64,000 bases of DNA from Sodalis praecaptivus (GTDB lineage Bacteria > Pseudomonadota > Gammaproteobacteria > Enterobacterales > Enterobacteriaceae), in assembly GCF_000517425.1 (NCBI RefSeq), contig NZ_CP006569.1, positions 3,152,760-3,216,759 on the forward strand, given 5' to 3'. A program made the position numbers and the translations under genes. Positions within the stretch are counted from its first letter, which is position 1; every line of letters begins with the position of its first letter. Under the pieces are notes generated by a model. That model did no database searches. It was not told the DNA's origin and saw nothing but the letters and a program-made list of their open reading frames with translations. Below are positions 18,959 to 28,444 of this stretch, piece by piece.

Positions 18959-20248
18959 ATGCAGGCCGATGACCTCGCCTTCGACAGCCGCCATATCTGG
19001 CATCCTTACACCTCCATGACGCATCCGCTGCCCACCTATCCCGTTGTTTCTGCCGCCGGCTGCGAGCTGACCTTAAGCGACGGCCGCCGGCTGGTGGACG
19101 GCATGTCTTCCTGGTGGGCGGCCATCCACGGCTACAATCACCCGGTGATAAACCAGGCGATGAACGACCAAATCAGCCGCATGTCCCATGTGATGTTCGG
19201 CGGCATTACCCATCCGAGCGCGGTGGCATTGTGTCGGCGTCTGGTGGCGCTGACGCCGGAGGGCCTGGAGTGCGTCTTTCTGGCGGATTCCGGCTCAGTG
19301 GCCGTGGAAGTGGCGATAAAAATGGCGCTGCAATACTGGCAGGCGCGCGGCGAACCGCGCCGAGAGTTGCTGGCCCTGCGCCAGGGCTACCACGGCGATA
19401 CCTTCGGCGCGATGTCGGTCTGCGATCCCGATAACTCGATGCACAGCCTGTACCAGGGCTACCTGCCGCCGCACCGGTTTGTCGACGCGCCCCAGCGCCG
19501 TTTTGGCGAGACCTGGCGCGAAGGCGACGACGCACCGCTGGCCGCGCTGTTTGCCGCCCACCACCGTACGCTGGCGGCGGTGATTCTGGAGCCCATTGTC
19601 CAGGGCGCAGGCGGAATGCGCTTTTATCACCCCGAATATCTGCGGCGAGCGCGGGCGCTGTGCGATCGCTATGGCGTACTGCTGATTGCCGATGAAATCG
19701 CGACCGGTTTTGGCCGCACCGGCGAATGGTTCGCCTGCAATCACGCCGGCATCACGCCGGATATTTTGTGCCTGGGGAAAGCCTTGACCGGCGGCGCCCT
19801 GACCCTTTCCGCCGCGCTAACCCGCCGCCACGTGGCGGAAACGATCAGCGACGGCGATGCCGGCTGTTTCATGCACGGCCCGACGTTTATGGGCAATCCC
19901 CTGGCCTGCGCCGCCGCCAACGCCAGCCTGTCGCTGCTCGAGGACGAAAGCTGGCGCCCGCGCGTGGCGGCGATCGCCGCCCAACTCAGCGCCGGACTGA
20001 CGCCCCTGGCCGACCATCCACGGGTGCGCGATGTGCGGGTACTCGGCGCCATTGGCGTGGTGGAAACGACACAACCGGTGAATATGGCGGCGCTACAGCG
20101 CTGGTTCGTCGACCGCGGCGTATGGATCCGTCCTTTCGGTAAGCTGATTTACCTCATGCCGCCTTACATTATTTCACCGCCGGCGCTGGCGCGACTTATC
20201 GACGCCATCGCCGGCGCCCTGGACCGGCCGGCGCATTTCCTCACCTGA
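18959..20248 (+). CDS. bioA: Adenosylmethionine-8-amino-7-oxononanoate aminotransferase
   Basis: The 429-residue class III PLP aminotransferase converts KAPA to DAPA using SAM as amino donor. [23 protein letters not shown], the [14 protein letters not shown] block, [14 protein letters not shown] and the PLP lysine at residue 274 (CLGKALTGG) are present; Lys274 is the known catalytic residue in E. coli. The ATG at 18959 is chosen because the longer frame from 18875 reads through the operator. It is divergent from bioB, as in E. coli. Confidence 0.97.
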   Translation: MQADDLAFDSRHIWHPYTSMTHPLPTYPVVSAAGCELTLSDGRRLVDGMSSWWAAIHGYNHPVINQAMNDQISRMSHVMFGGITHPSAVALCRRLVALTPEGLECVFLADSGSVAVEVAIKMALQYWQARGEPRRELLALRQGYHGDTFGAMSVCDPDNSMHSLYQGYLPPHRFVDAPQRRFGETWREGDDAPLAALFAAHHRTLAAVILEPIVQGAGGMRFYHPEYLRRARALCDRYGVLLIADEIATGFGRTGEWFACNHAGITPDILCLGKALTGGALTLSAALTRRHVAETISDGDAGCFMHGPTFMGNPLACAAANASLSLLEDESWRPRVAAIAAQLSAGLTPLADHPRVRDVRVLGAIGVVETTQPVNMAALQRWFVDRGVWIRPFGKLIYLMPPYIISPPALARLIDAIAGALDRPAHFLT

Positions 20249-20391
20249 CGCGCCGGCACGGGGTGCCATGCGCGCGTGGCCACATACGCTATGCTTAACC
20301 ACTGAACGTAGCCGCCCCGAGCGGCGATAGCGGTAGCGGAGACGAATCCGACGCGCCGTATCCCGCGGGCCGCAATCGATGGAGAACGCTG

Positions 20392-21072
20392 ATGAAAGTC
20401 GCCATGATCTTGACATCCCATGACCGGTTGGGCGATACCGGTAAGCAGACCGGTTTCTGGCTGGAAGAGCTGGTCGCACCGTATTATACCCTGCACGACG
20501 CCGGGGTAGAGATAACCTTGGCCTCGCCTCAAGGCGGTCAACCGCCGCTGGATCCGAAAAGCGACGAACCGGACGCCCAGACCCAGGACACCGAACGTTT
20601 TCGCACCGACCGTGCCGCGCAGCAGGCGCTGGCGGCGACCGTCAGAGTGGATACGCTGCGGGCCGAGGATTTTGATGCGGTGTTTTATCCCGGCGGCCAT
20701 GGCCCGCTGTGGGACCTGGCGGAAGATCCCCACTCCATCGCGCTTATCGAGCAAACGTTCGCCGATGGCAAACCGGTGGCGGCCGTCTGCCATGCCCCCG
20801 GCGTATTGCGCCATGCGAAAAAGCCTGACGGCACACCGCTGGTGGCGGGTAAGCGTGTAACCGGTTTTACCAATAGCGAAGAACAGGGCGTTCAGTTGAC
20901 CAAGGTGGTCCCGTTCCTGGTGGAAGATGAACTCCGGCGGCTGGGCGGACAATTTGAGCGCACCGACGATTGGCAATCCTACTCGGTAACGGATGGTCAT
21001 TTGGTCACCGGTCAGAATCCCGCCTCATCGACGGCGACCGCACAGAATTTATTAAAAATCCTCAACCGCTAA
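20392..21072 (+). CDS. DJ-1/PfpI family protein (type 1 glutamine amidotransferase-like)
   Basis: This 226-residue protein belongs to the DJ-1/PfpI superfamily, close to the Hsp31-like and uncharacterised glutamine-amidotransferase-like group. The acid loop AVFYPGGHGPLWDL and the nucleophile elbow AAVCHAPGVL with its cysteine are visible, followed by VTGFTNSEEQ and a C-terminal VTGQNPAS segment. Members act as glyoxalase III-type or chaperone-like stress proteins; which activity applies here cannot be told. It is 22 bp upstream of ybhB on the same strand, so they may be cotranscribed. Confidence 0.85.
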   Translation: MKVAMILTSHDRLGDTGKQTGFWLEELVAPYYTLHDAGVEITLASPQGGQPPLDPKSDEPDAQTQDTERFRTDRAAQQALAATVRVDTLRAEDFDAVFYPGGHGPLWDLAEDPHSIALIEQTFADGKPVAAVCHAPGVLRHAKKPDGTPLVAGKRVTGFTNSEEQGVQLTKVVPFLVEDELRRLGGQFERTDDWQSYSVTDGHLVTGQNPASSTATAQNLLKILNR

Positions 21073-21094
21073 TGCCCGACAGGAGAATGCCCGC

Positions 21095-21574
21095 GTGTTT
21101 ACCTTAATCAGCAACGATCTGCAGCCCGGCGCGACGTTACCCGAGCGCCATGTGTTCAACGGTATGGGATATCAGGGGGATAATATTTCGCCGCATCTGG
21201 CGTGGGACGATGTCCCTGATGGCAGCAAAAGCTTCGTGATCACCGTTTTTGACCCAGACGCGCCGACCGGCTCCGGCTGGTGGCACTGGCTGGTGGCCAA
21301 TATTCCGGCGGACGTACGCATGCTGCCCCAGGGCGCGGGCTCCGGCCAGGACCATCTGCCGCCGGGTGCGGTTCAGGGACGCACCGATTTCGGCAGCGCG
21401 GGTTATGGCGGCGCGGCGCCGCCGCCGGGGGAAACGCACCGCTACCAGTTCACCGTCCATGCGCTGGATGTCGAGCATCTGGAGGTGGATGAAAACGCCA
21501 GCGGCGCGATGATTGGCTTTAACGTGCATTTTCACACGCTGGGCAGCGCGTCGCTGACCGTCACCTACCGCTGA
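21095..21574 (+). CDS. ybhB: PEBP-family protein YbhB
   Basis: A 159-residue cytoplasmic protein of the phosphatidylethanolamine-binding (Raf kinase inhibitor-like) family. HVFNGMGYQGDNISPHLAWDDVPDG, the ligand-pocket block DPDAPTGSGWWHWLVANIP and GETHRYQFTVHALD match E. coli YbhB along its length. The ligand in bacteria is unknown. The start is a GTG at 21095, preceded by AGGAGAATG; the nearby ATG is out of frame. Confidence 0.93.
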   Translation: MFTLISNDLQPGATLPERHVFNGMGYQGDNISPHLAWDDVPDGSKSFVITVFDPDAPTGSGWWHWLVANIPADVRMLPQGAGSGQDHLPPGAVQGRTDFGSAGYGGAAPPPGETHRYQFTVHALDVEHLEVDENASGAMIGFNVHFHTLGSASLTVTYR

Positions 21575-21596
21575 GGGCGCTGACCACCCTGCGCCA

Positions 21597-21643
21597 TAAA
21601 ACGGCCCCTGTCGCCCGAGAACGAATAACGCGGGTGACGGGGC
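21597..21643 (-). terminator. Terminator hairpin of pgl
   Basis: On the minus strand a stem of GCCCCGTCACCCG-type sequence pairs, with one bulge and one mismatch, with CGGGCGACAGGGGC and is followed by GTTTTAT. It lies right after the pgl stop, between the convergent ybhB and pgl genes. Confidence 0.55.
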
Positions 21644-21659
21644 GCACGCACGCGGCGTT

Positions 21660-22655
21660 TTACCGCGCCAGTATAGACACCCACATCGGCCCCTGCCCCA
21701 CCGCATAGCGCGCCAGCGGCGCCAGTTCGCCCGATTGCCCCTCAATGGCGTACACCGCGATATGGTGCGATTTCTGCCCGGCGGCCACCAAAAACCGCCC
21801 CTGGCTATCGATATTAAATCCGCGCGGCTGGGTTTCCGTTGCCTGATGCCCCAACAGACGCAATACACCGCCGTCTTCCGTCACCGCAAACCGGCTGATG
21901 ACGCTGGCGGTACGATCGCAACAGTAAAGCCAGCGGCCGTCGGGGGTAATATGAATATCCGCCGCCCAGCGGGTGTCGCTGAAACCGGCCGGCATAATGT
22001 CCAGCGTCTGCACAATGCGCGGACCGGCGCCGGCGGCGTCAATGGCAATCACGTTGACCGTGCCGCTGAGTTCGTTGATGGCGTAGGCGTAATCCCCGCC
22101 GTGGTGGAACGCCATGTGGCGCGGCCCGGCCCTGGCCACGCTGTCCAGCGCCGCAGGGGTAAGGGGCGTTAACCGGCCGGCGGCGCCAATCCCATAGCGC
22201 CGGATGCGATCTTCTTGCAGGCAGGGCACCCACAGCACCTGATTGGTGGTATCGACATTGGCCGAATGGCAATGGGTCAACCCTTCTAACGTTTGCTGCG
22301 GCGCGCCGACGATACCCTGTTCGTCGATGGGGCTGACGCTCAGACAGCTGCCGCTATAGGAAACGCTGTACAGCGTCGTGCCCTGCAAATCGGTGGTCAG
22401 CTGCGTCGGGCCGCCCGGCAGCGGCGCCATTCCGGCCTCGGTCAGCAATCCTCGTTCATCGATGCGGTAGCTGACCACGCCGAAGGCCGGTCGGACGCCG
22501 ATATAGAGATGGGTGTTCGCCGGGTGGATTGCCATCGGCTGCCCCTGCCCGGGGGTATCCACGACTTGCAGCAAGGTTAGCGCGCCCTGGTCGTCCATTT
22601 GCCAGACGTGTATTTGCTGACTTTCCGGGCTGGCAACGTAGACAATGTGCTTCAT
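21660..22655 (-). CDS. pgl: 6-phosphogluconolactonase (YbhE type)
   Basis: A 331-residue seven-bladed beta-propeller lactonase of the pentose phosphate pathway, hydrolysing 6-phosphogluconolactone. Recognisable are IVYVASPESQQIHVW at the start, LYIGVRPAFGVVSYRID, HCHSANVDTTNQVLWVPCLQEDRI, GPRHMAFHH and GRWLYCCDRTASVI, as in E. coli Pgl. The length matches. It is divergent from ybhA and preceded by GGAGAACAC. Confidence 0.95.
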   Translation of the reverse strand: MKHIVYVASPESQQIHVWQMDDQGALTLLQVVDTPGQGQPMAIHPANTHLYIGVRPAFGVVSYRIDERGLLTEAGMAPLPGGPTQLTTDLQGTTLYSVSYSGSCLSVSPIDEQGIVGAPQQTLEGLTHCHSANVDTTNQVLWVPCLQEDRIRRYGIGAAGRLTPLTPAALDSVARAGPRHMAFHHGGDYAYAINELSGTVNVIAIDAAGAGPRIVQTLDIMPAGFSDTRWAADIHITPDGRWLYCCDRTASVISRFAVTEDGGVLRLLGHQATETQPRGFNIDSQGRFLVAAGQKSHHIAVYAIEGQSGELAPLARYAVGQGPMWVSILAR

Positions 22656-22847
22656 GTGTTCTCCTCATTTCGCTTCTGTGGCGGGCATGGCGTTTGTCGT
22701 TTGGCAAGGTTTCATCACCTTAACGGCACGCCTCGAATAAGCATGTCACCGTTAAGGCGCGTTAGCCACCGAGATTATCACGGTTTTCGCCGCCGCGCCG
22801 AGGGTGTAACATCGCACATGATTGAATACTGAATTAATAGGAAAACT

Positions 22848-23669
22848 ATGGATTATCGCCTTATTGCCCTGGATCTGGACGGCACGCTGCTGACCCGACA
22901 AAAACGTATACTGCCGGAATCCCTTACCGCGCTGCGCCAGGCGCGCGACGCCGGCCTACAGGTGATGGTGGTCACCGGCCGGCATCATGTCGCCATCCAC
23001 CCGTTCTATCAGGCACTGGAGATAGACACGCCGGCGATTTGCTGCAACGGCACCTATCTCTACGATTATCCGGCGCGGCGGGTGGTGACCGCCAATCCCC
23101 TCGATAAGGCGCAGACGCTAACGGTGCTGGATCTTTTGGACCATTACGCCATACACGCCCTGCTGTATGTGGATGACGCCATGTTGTATCAACACCCGAG
23201 CGATCATGTCCTGCGTTCCCTGGCCTGGTCGGAGACCCTACCGCCGGCGCAGCGGCCGACGCTTGTGCAGGTGGACAGCCTGGCGGCAGCGGCGCAAGAG
23301 GCGACGGCGATTTGGAAGTTCGCCACCTCCGACGCGGACATCGCCAAGCTGCAAACCTTCGCCGAAGCGGTAGAGCTGGAATTGGGGCTGGCCTGCGAAT
23401 GGTCCTGGCACGACCAGGTGGATATCGCCCAAAGGGGCAACAGTAAGGGCCGCCAGTTGGCACACTGGGTCACCGCCCAAGGGCTCAGCATGCGTCAGGT
23501 GGTGGCTTTCGGCGATAATTACAATGATCTTAGTATGTTGGAGAGCGCCGGCCTCGGCGTGGCGATGGGGCAAAGCGACGATGCCATCAAAGCGCGCGCC
23601 GATGTGGTCATCGGCGATAACGAAGCGCCGTCCATCGCCGATTTTATCCGCCAGCGCCTGCTGGCCTGA
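22848..23669 (+). CDS. ybhA: HAD-family phosphatase YbhA
   Basis: A 273-residue Cof-type HAD hydrolase; E. coli YbhA hydrolyses pyridoxal phosphate and some sugar phosphates. Motif I is LDLDGTLLT (8-16), motif II VVTGRH, and the C-terminal motif is VVAFGDNYNDLSMLESAGLGVAMG, with the aspartates needed for magnesium and phosphoaspartate chemistry. TAATAGGAAAAC precedes the ATG. It is divergent from pgl and convergent with ddlA. Confidence 0.93.
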   Translation: MDYRLIALDLDGTLLTRQKRILPESLTALRQARDAGLQVMVVTGRHHVAIHPFYQALEIDTPAICCNGTYLYDYPARRVVTANPLDKAQTLTVLDLLDHYAIHALLYVDDAMLYQHPSDHVLRSLAWSETLPPAQRPTLVQVDSLAAAAQEATAIWKFATSDADIAKLQTFAEAVELELGLACEWSWHDQVDIAQRGNSKGRQLAHWVTAQGLSMRQVVAFGDNYNDLSMLESAGLGVAMGQSDDAIKARADVVIGDNEAPSIADFIRQRLLA

Positions 23670-23818
23670 CGCCCTCGCCAGGGCGATGCGCCACGGCTGG
23701 CCGCACCGCCCTGCCGGAACCGAAGCCGTTCGCTGGCCTGGCGCCTTCATCCCGAAGCCCGCGGCAGCTCGGGCGCCCGTCCGGGGGACAAACGGGCCAG
23801 CATGCGGTTTGGGCGAGA

Positions 23819-23901
23819 TTCGCCCAACAGCGCACAGGGCTCAGCGTTCGGTTTGGCCGCGGTTCGCCCAACAGCGAACAGGGCTCAGCGTTCGGTTTGG
23901 C
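23819..23901. repeat. 44 bp tandem duplication overlapping the ddlA stop
   Basis: Two 39 bp copies at 23819-23857 and 23863-23901 differ by one base. The right-hand copy includes the last codons and stop of ddlA, so the left-hand copy is a duplicate of the ddlA tail placed downstream of the stop. It does not change the protein. Confidence 0.85.
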
Positions 23902-24994
23902 TGAGGCCCGTCGCGCGGGCGCGCGCCAGCGCCAGCGTGATAAGACGTTCCACCAGCGCGGGATAATCCAAACCGCTGGCTTCCCACAGCTTGGGGTACA
24001 TACTGATGGAGGTAAAGCCCGGCAGGGTATTGACCTCATTAAGCAGGATCTCGCCTTGCTCGGTCAAAAAGAAATCCACCCGCGCCATCACGCTACAGCC
24101 CAGCGCCAGATACGCCTGCCGAGCCGTCTGGCGGATAGCGTCGGCGACGGGCGCCGCCAGCGGCGCCGGAATAACCAGTCCCGCCTGGGCGCCCTTCAAA
24201 TATTTAGTGTCATAGGCGTAAAATTCGTCGTTGGCGAGGATCTCGCCGCAGACGCTCACTTCCGGAGAGTCGTTGCCCAGGACGGCGGTTTCGATTTCCC
24301 GTCCGGTTATCGCCTGTTCAACCAGGACTTTAGCATCATAACGGAAAGCCAGCGCCAACGCCGCGTCGAAGGTGGCCCGGTCGGTCACTTTGCTGACCCC
24401 CACCGACGATCCCTGGCTGGCAGGTTTAATGAACAGCGGCAGGCCCAGTTGGCTGACGATGGCGTCGAAATCCGGCGCCGCGTCGTCCGTGCGCAGCAGC
24501 GTCACCGAGGGCGTAACCGGTACCCCGGCGTCGCGCAGCACGCGCTTGGTCATGTCCTTGTCCATACAGACCGCCGACCCCAGCACGTCCGGCCCGGCAT
24601 AGGGAATATTAAGAACCCTAAGCAATCCCTGCACCGATCCGTCCTCACCGCTGGCGCCGTGCAACACCGAGAAAGCAACATCAATCGATGGCAACGGCTG
24701 GCCGTTGGCGGCATCAATCAGCTGTGCCCGCTGCTGACCGGGCACGACGGCCAGATAACGCCGCGCCGGCGCCAGGCGGATGGCGGCAGGATCGTCAGGA
24801 TTAAGCAAATAGTCCTGCTCGTCGCACAACGTCCAACGCCCGTGTTTATCTACCCCGATGAGGGTCAAATCGTATCGTTGCCGGTCGATGGCGCGAATGA
24901 CATTCAACGATGAGCGCAACGACACTTCATGCTCGGTTGACTGGCCGCCGAACAGCACCGCGACCCGTAGTTTGCCGCTTTCCCGTGGTTCCAT
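23885..24994 (-). CDS. ddlA: D-alanine-D-alanine ligase A
   Basis: A 369-residue ATP-grasp ligase making D-Ala-D-Ala for peptidoglycan. [16 protein letters not shown] (N-lobe serine-glycine loop), [56 protein letters not shown], and [21 protein letters not shown] with the metal-binding Glu/Asn residues are clear. It is closer to DdlA than DdlB of E. coli. The ATG at 24994 has GAGG eight bases upstream; the longer frame adds arginine-rich nonsense. It occupies the position of modABC in E. coli (between acrZ and ybhA). Confidence 0.95.
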   Translation of the reverse strand: MEPRESGKLRVAVLFGGQSTEHEVSLRSSLNVIRAIDRQRYDLTLIGVDKHGRWTLCDEQDYLLNPDDPAAIRLAPARRYLAVVPGQQRAQLIDAANGQPLPSIDVAFSVLHGASGEDGSVQGLLRVLNIPYAGPDVLGSAVCMDKDMTKRVLRDAGVPVTPSVTLLRTDDAAPDFDAIVSQLGLPLFIKPASQGSSVGVSKVTDRATFDAALALAFRYDAKVLVEQAITGREIETAVLGNDSPEVSVCGEILANDEFYAYDTKYLKGAQAGLVIPAPLAAPVADAIRQTARQAYLALGCSVMARVDFFLTEQGEILLNEVNTLPGFTSISMYPKLWEASGLDYPALVERLITLALARARATGLSQTER

Positions 24995-25379
24995 TACATC
25001 CTCATTGATTACCGAAACACTTATTAAACGCCCACAGAGTATGCGCCGGGGCCGGGTGTGTAAAGCCCCGGCGACGGCGCATGTCCGAAGACGGTGATTA
25101 TAGCGGCGAAACGGACGAAAAAGAGCAGGATCGGACAGGGGGAACGCGCTTCGGGTCATACGGCGCCGGATAAGGCGCGAAATAAGAGCACCGCCTGGCA
25201 CAGCCGGCGCGGGCAGCCGTCCGGAGGAACGTTGCAACGCGGTGACAGACTTTATGACGTGGATACCGCCTGGGCACTGGACGGCGGCGACCCCACTAAA
25301 GGTTTAAAAACGGTGGCGCTTTTTTACGCACGGAGGCGTGCCGCGCGGCAGCCGCCCGCGGAGCACGCCCGACGGGCCG
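24995..25379. other. Intergenic region between ddlA and acrZ
   Basis: No gene or known element is recognised in these 385 bp. In E. coli the modA promoter with its ModE operator lies in the equivalent position; I see no TATATA-containing ModE palindrome here. The ddlA promoter must lie in this stretch. Confidence 0.5.
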
Positions 25380-25556
25380 TTATTGACGGGAAGCCGGCTT
25401 TACGTCGTCGCTCGACTGGCGACGCTGTTTGGGCTGCCCAAACTTGGAGATGATATTGAACAATTCTCCCAGCAGGTAAATCAGTCCCAGGATAATCGCC
25501 ATGACGACAGGCACCATTAAAATGACAATGGCCAGGCTCTCTAATAGTTCAAGCAT
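25380..25556 (-). CDS. acrZ: AcrZ, small accessory protein of AcrAB-TolC
   Basis: A 58-residue inner-membrane protein that binds AcrB and tunes export of some drugs. [20 protein letters not shown] and [19 protein letters not shown] form the single bent helix, almost identical to E. coli AcrZ. The C-terminal tail is longer and charged ([14 protein letters not shown]). The ATG at 25556 is set by homology; a longer frame from 25721 is spurious. It is divergent from modE, as in E. coli. Confidence 0.92.
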   Translation of the reverse strand: MLELLESLAIVILMVPVVMAIILGLIYLLGELFNIISKFGQPKQRRQSSDDVKPASRQ

Positions 25557-25719
25557 CGTTACCTCATAGCTGCTAGTTGGCGCATAATGGTTATTTTCAT
25601 TATCTTTATACCAGTTTCTGGCTGCGGCGATTAGGCCTTTTATGTTATCGCGACCGGCGTTATTTGCCGCTGGCCGTCGGATAAGCGACAATTTCCATTT
25701 TGAGCCACGAGGTTTGCGC

Positions 25720-26511
25720 ATGCAGGCAGAAATTCTGTTAACCCTGAAACTCCGTCAGCAACTGTTCGCCGACCCGCGCCGCATTGCGCTACTCAAACAG
25801 ATCCGCGCCACCGGATCCATCAGTCAGGGCGCGAAACTGGCGGGCGTCAGCTACAAAAGCGCCTGGGATGCCATCAACGCCATGAACGCGCTGGCGGAAC
25901 AGGCGCTGGTGGCGCGCGCGACCGGCGGCAAAGGCGGCGGCGGCACCACGTTGACCCGCTACGCCGAGCGGTTGCTGCAGCTCTACGACCTGCTGGGCCA
26001 AATTCAGCAAAAGGCCTTCGATGTCCTGCAGGACGATAGCTTACCGTTAGACAGCCTGTTGGCGGCGATAGCGCGTTTCTCGCTGCAAACCAGCGCGCGC
26101 AATCAATTTTTCGGTACCATCGTCAATCGTCATCTCCAACCGGTGCAGCAGCAGGTGACGGTCGCGCTGGCCGATGGCAACACACAATTGAACGTTGCCC
26201 TGACCGAAAAGAGCGCCGAGCGGCTACAGTTGGAGCGAGGCAAAGAGGTGCTGGTGCTGATAAAGGCGCCCTGGATTTCCCTTGCCTTACCCGCCGCGGG
26301 CGCGCCGCAGGCGGACAATGTGTTGCACGGCACGCTGACTCATTTGGAACGCGGCGGGGAAAACGATGAAGCGCTTATCCTTCTGCCCGGCGGCCAGCAG
26401 CTGTGCGCCACGGTACCGACCGCGGTAACCGATAAGCTAAAGTTATCGCCGCCGCAGCCGATAGCAGCATATTTTAATGCCGACCAGGCCATCCTCGCCA
26501 CGCTGTGCTAA
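25720..26511 (+). CDS. modE: Molybdate-responsive transcription factor ModE
   Basis: A 263-residue regulator with an N-terminal winged helix-turn-helix ([41 protein letters not shown]) and two C-terminal TOBE/MOP domains binding molybdate; the SARNQFFGT block is the first ligand-binding loop. When loaded it represses modABC and activates moa in E. coli. The ATG at 25720 matches the family start; an upstream in-frame ATG at 25642 lies in the control region. A ModE operator is present upstream of moaA (10201), while modABC is not at its usual place. Confidence 0.96.
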   Translation: MQAEILLTLKLRQQLFADPRRIALLKQIRATGSISQGAKLAGVSYKSAWDAINAMNALAEQALVARATGGKGGGGTTLTRYAERLLQLYDLLGQIQQKAFDVLQDDSLPLDSLLAAIARFSLQTSARNQFFGTIVNRHLQPVQQQVTVALADGNTQLNVALTEKSAERLQLERGKEVLVLIKAPWISLALPAAGAPQADNVLHGTLTHLERGGENDEALILLPGGQQLCATVPTAVTDKLKLSPPQPIAAYFNADQAILATLC

Positions 26512-26587
26512 AGGCGGCCCGCCGCCATTGACATCGCCGCGCAAATTTCCCATGCTGCTCCTTCCGTTGCGTTCAAAGGAACAATCG

Positions 26588-28060
26588 ATGTCTTCATTGC
26601 AAATTTCGCAAGGTTCATTCCGCCTTAACGATACCCGCGTGCTTACCCTGAATGACGTCAGCATTGCTACCGGCCAGAGCTGGGCTTTCGTCGGTGCCAA
26701 CGGCAGCGGCAAATCCGCCCTGGCGCGCGCGCTGGCCGGGGAACTCACCCTTTTGGCCGGCGAACGCCGCACCGACTATCGGCGCATTGCCCGTCTTTCG
26801 CTGGAACAAGTGCAGCGGCTGGTGGAGGAGGAGTGGCAGCGGGCCAATACCGACCTGCTGAGCCCCGGCGAAGATGACACCGGCAGCACCGCGGCGGAGA
26901 TTATTCAGCAGCAGCACCACGACAATGCGCGCTGCCAAATATTGGCGGATCAATTCGGTATCAGCCAGTTGCTGACGCGCCGGTTCAAATACCTTTCCAC
27001 CGGCGAGTCCCGTAAAGTGCTGCTGTGCCAGGCGCTGATGGCGCGGCCGGATTTGCTGATTCTCGATGAGCCGTTCGACGGTCTGGACGTAGCCTCACGT
27101 AAGCAATTAAGCGAACGCTTAGCCGGTCTGGCGGACAACGCCTGTACGCTGGTATTGATCCTCAACCGATTCGAGGATATTCCTGACTATATCGACCGGG
27201 TCGGTATCCTGGTGGATTGTGCGCTGACCTGCACCGGCTCGCGTCAAAGCCTGCTGGCGGAAGCGCTGGTGGCGCAGCTGGCCCATCTGGAATCTCTGCA
27301 GGATCTGGCCCTCCCGGAAACCGACTCGCCGCAGCAGCAGGCCGCGCTACCGGCGGACCAGCCGCTGATTACCTTGCGCGACGGCGTGGTGTCTTACCAG
27401 GACCGGCCGATTTTACACCATCTGGATTGGCAGGTGGCGCCGGGCCAGCACTGGCAGATTGTCGGCCCGAACGGCGCCGGTAAATCCACGCTGCTCAGTC
27501 TGGTAACCGGCGACCATCCGCAAGGATACAGTAACGATCTCACGTTGTTCGGCCGTCGGCGCGGCAGCGGCGAAACCATTTGGGATATCAAACGCCATAT
27601 CGGCTACGTCAGCAGCAGCCTGCATTTGGATTATCGCGTCAGCGCCAGCCCGCGTAGCGTCATCTTGTCCGGTTTTTTTGATTCCATCGGCGTTTACCAG
27701 TCGCCCTCGGAACGGCAGCAGCAGTTGACGCGGCAGTGGCTGCGTTTACTCGGGCTGGAGAGTCAGGCCGACGCCGCGTTTCACGGACTCTCCTGGGGTC
27801 AGCAGCGTCTGACCTTGATTGCGCGCGCGTTGGTTAAACATCCGGCGCTGCTGATTCTCGACGAACCGCTGCAGGGGTTAGATCCGCTTAACCGCCAGCT
27901 GGTGCGCCGCTGGATAGACGTGTTGATTGGCCAAGGTAGCACCCAACTGCTGTTCGTTTCCCATCATGCCGAAGATGCGCCGGAGTGTATTACCCACCGG
28001 TTAACCTTCGTGCCTGACGGAGAACGCTATCGTTATCAGCTAGAAACGCTCGACGCCTGA
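26588..28060 (+). CDS. modF: Double-ATPase ABC protein ModF
   Basis: A 490-residue soluble protein with two fused ABC domains and no membrane segment. Domain one has Walker A GANGSGKSALAR, signature YLSTGESRKVLL and Walker B LLILDEPFDGLD; domain two has Walker A GPNGAGKSTLL, signature GLSWGQQRLTLIARAL and Walker B LLILDEPLQGLDP. In E. coli it is encoded with modE and has been called PhrA. Its task is unknown; transport is unlikely since no permease partner is known. The ATG at 26588 matches the E. coli start and length exactly. Confidence 0.94.
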   Translation: MSSLQISQGSFRLNDTRVLTLNDVSIATGQSWAFVGANGSGKSALARALAGELTLLAGERRTDYRRIARLSLEQVQRLVEEEWQRANTDLLSPGEDDTGSTAAEIIQQQHHDNARCQILADQFGISQLLTRRFKYLSTGESRKVLLCQALMARPDLLILDEPFDGLDVASRKQLSERLAGLADNACTLVLILNRFEDIPDYIDRVGILVDCALTCTGSRQSLLAEALVAQLAHLESLQDLALPETDSPQQQAALPADQPLITLRDGVVSYQDRPILHHLDWQVAPGQHWQIVGPNGAGKSTLLSLVTGDHPQGYSNDLTLFGRRRGSGETIWDIKRHIGYVSSSLHLDYRVSASPRSVILSGFFDSIGVYQSPSERQQQLTRQWLRLLGLESQADAAFHGLSWGQQRLTLIARALVKHPALLILDEPLQGLDPLNRQLVRRWIDVLIGQGSTQLLFVSHHAEDAPECITHRLTFVPDGERYRYQLETLDA

Positions 28061-28353
28061 CGTGGCGCAATCCCGGCCGGCGCACGGGAACGTCATCAGT
28101 GGTTGCGCCGGCCCCTCCACGACACCACGCTGAAGGCTGCACGCTTTCCCCTGCGGCGCGCCCTCCCGCCCAACAACTACGCGCCTGTCCCCCTTGCCGT
28201 CACGGGTCATCCACTCCCCTACGTGTAAGATTTACTCCCTTCAGCATGTAATCGCTACCACACTTTATTGACGTTAACGCCCAGTGAGGCGGTGGTTGGA
28301 TAAAGGAAGAGAGCGCGAGGCTGGCGCTGAGGGGTATCCTTGCGCTAGTATAA
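28061..28353. other. Intergenic region upstream of the gal operon
   Basis: No gene is seen. It separates modF from the gal control region. The high-GC part has no clear promoter or terminator that I can support. Confidence 0.4.
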
Positions 28354-28369
28354 ATGTAATCGATTTCAT
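28354..28369. promoter_or_regulatory. External Gal operator OE
   Basis: The 16 bp site contains GTAATCGATTTCA, matching GTAANCGNTTNCA of the GalR/GalS consensus; 11 of 13 defined positions agree. Its centre is about 60 bp upstream of the predicted start of transcription, as for OE in E. coli. A TCACC half-site about 20 bp downstream resembles the weak CRP site of the E. coli gal promoter. Confidence 0.75.
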
Positions 28370-28409
28370 TAATCGCGGCAGGATCACCTTTTCCTTGAGC
28401 GGATCATGC

Positions 28410-28415
28410 TAGGGT
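28410..28415 (+). promoter_or_regulatory. gal promoter -10 (P1-like)
   Basis: The hexamer TAGGGT within CATGCTAGGGTATTC resembles the E. coli galP1 -10 region (ATGCTATGGTTATT). As in E. coli, no good -35 box is seen, which suits CRP dependence. Transcription would start near 28422, 23 bp before the galE ATG. Confidence 0.55.
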
Positions 28416-28444
28416 ATTCTCGTTAATACGAAGGGAGTTGAACT

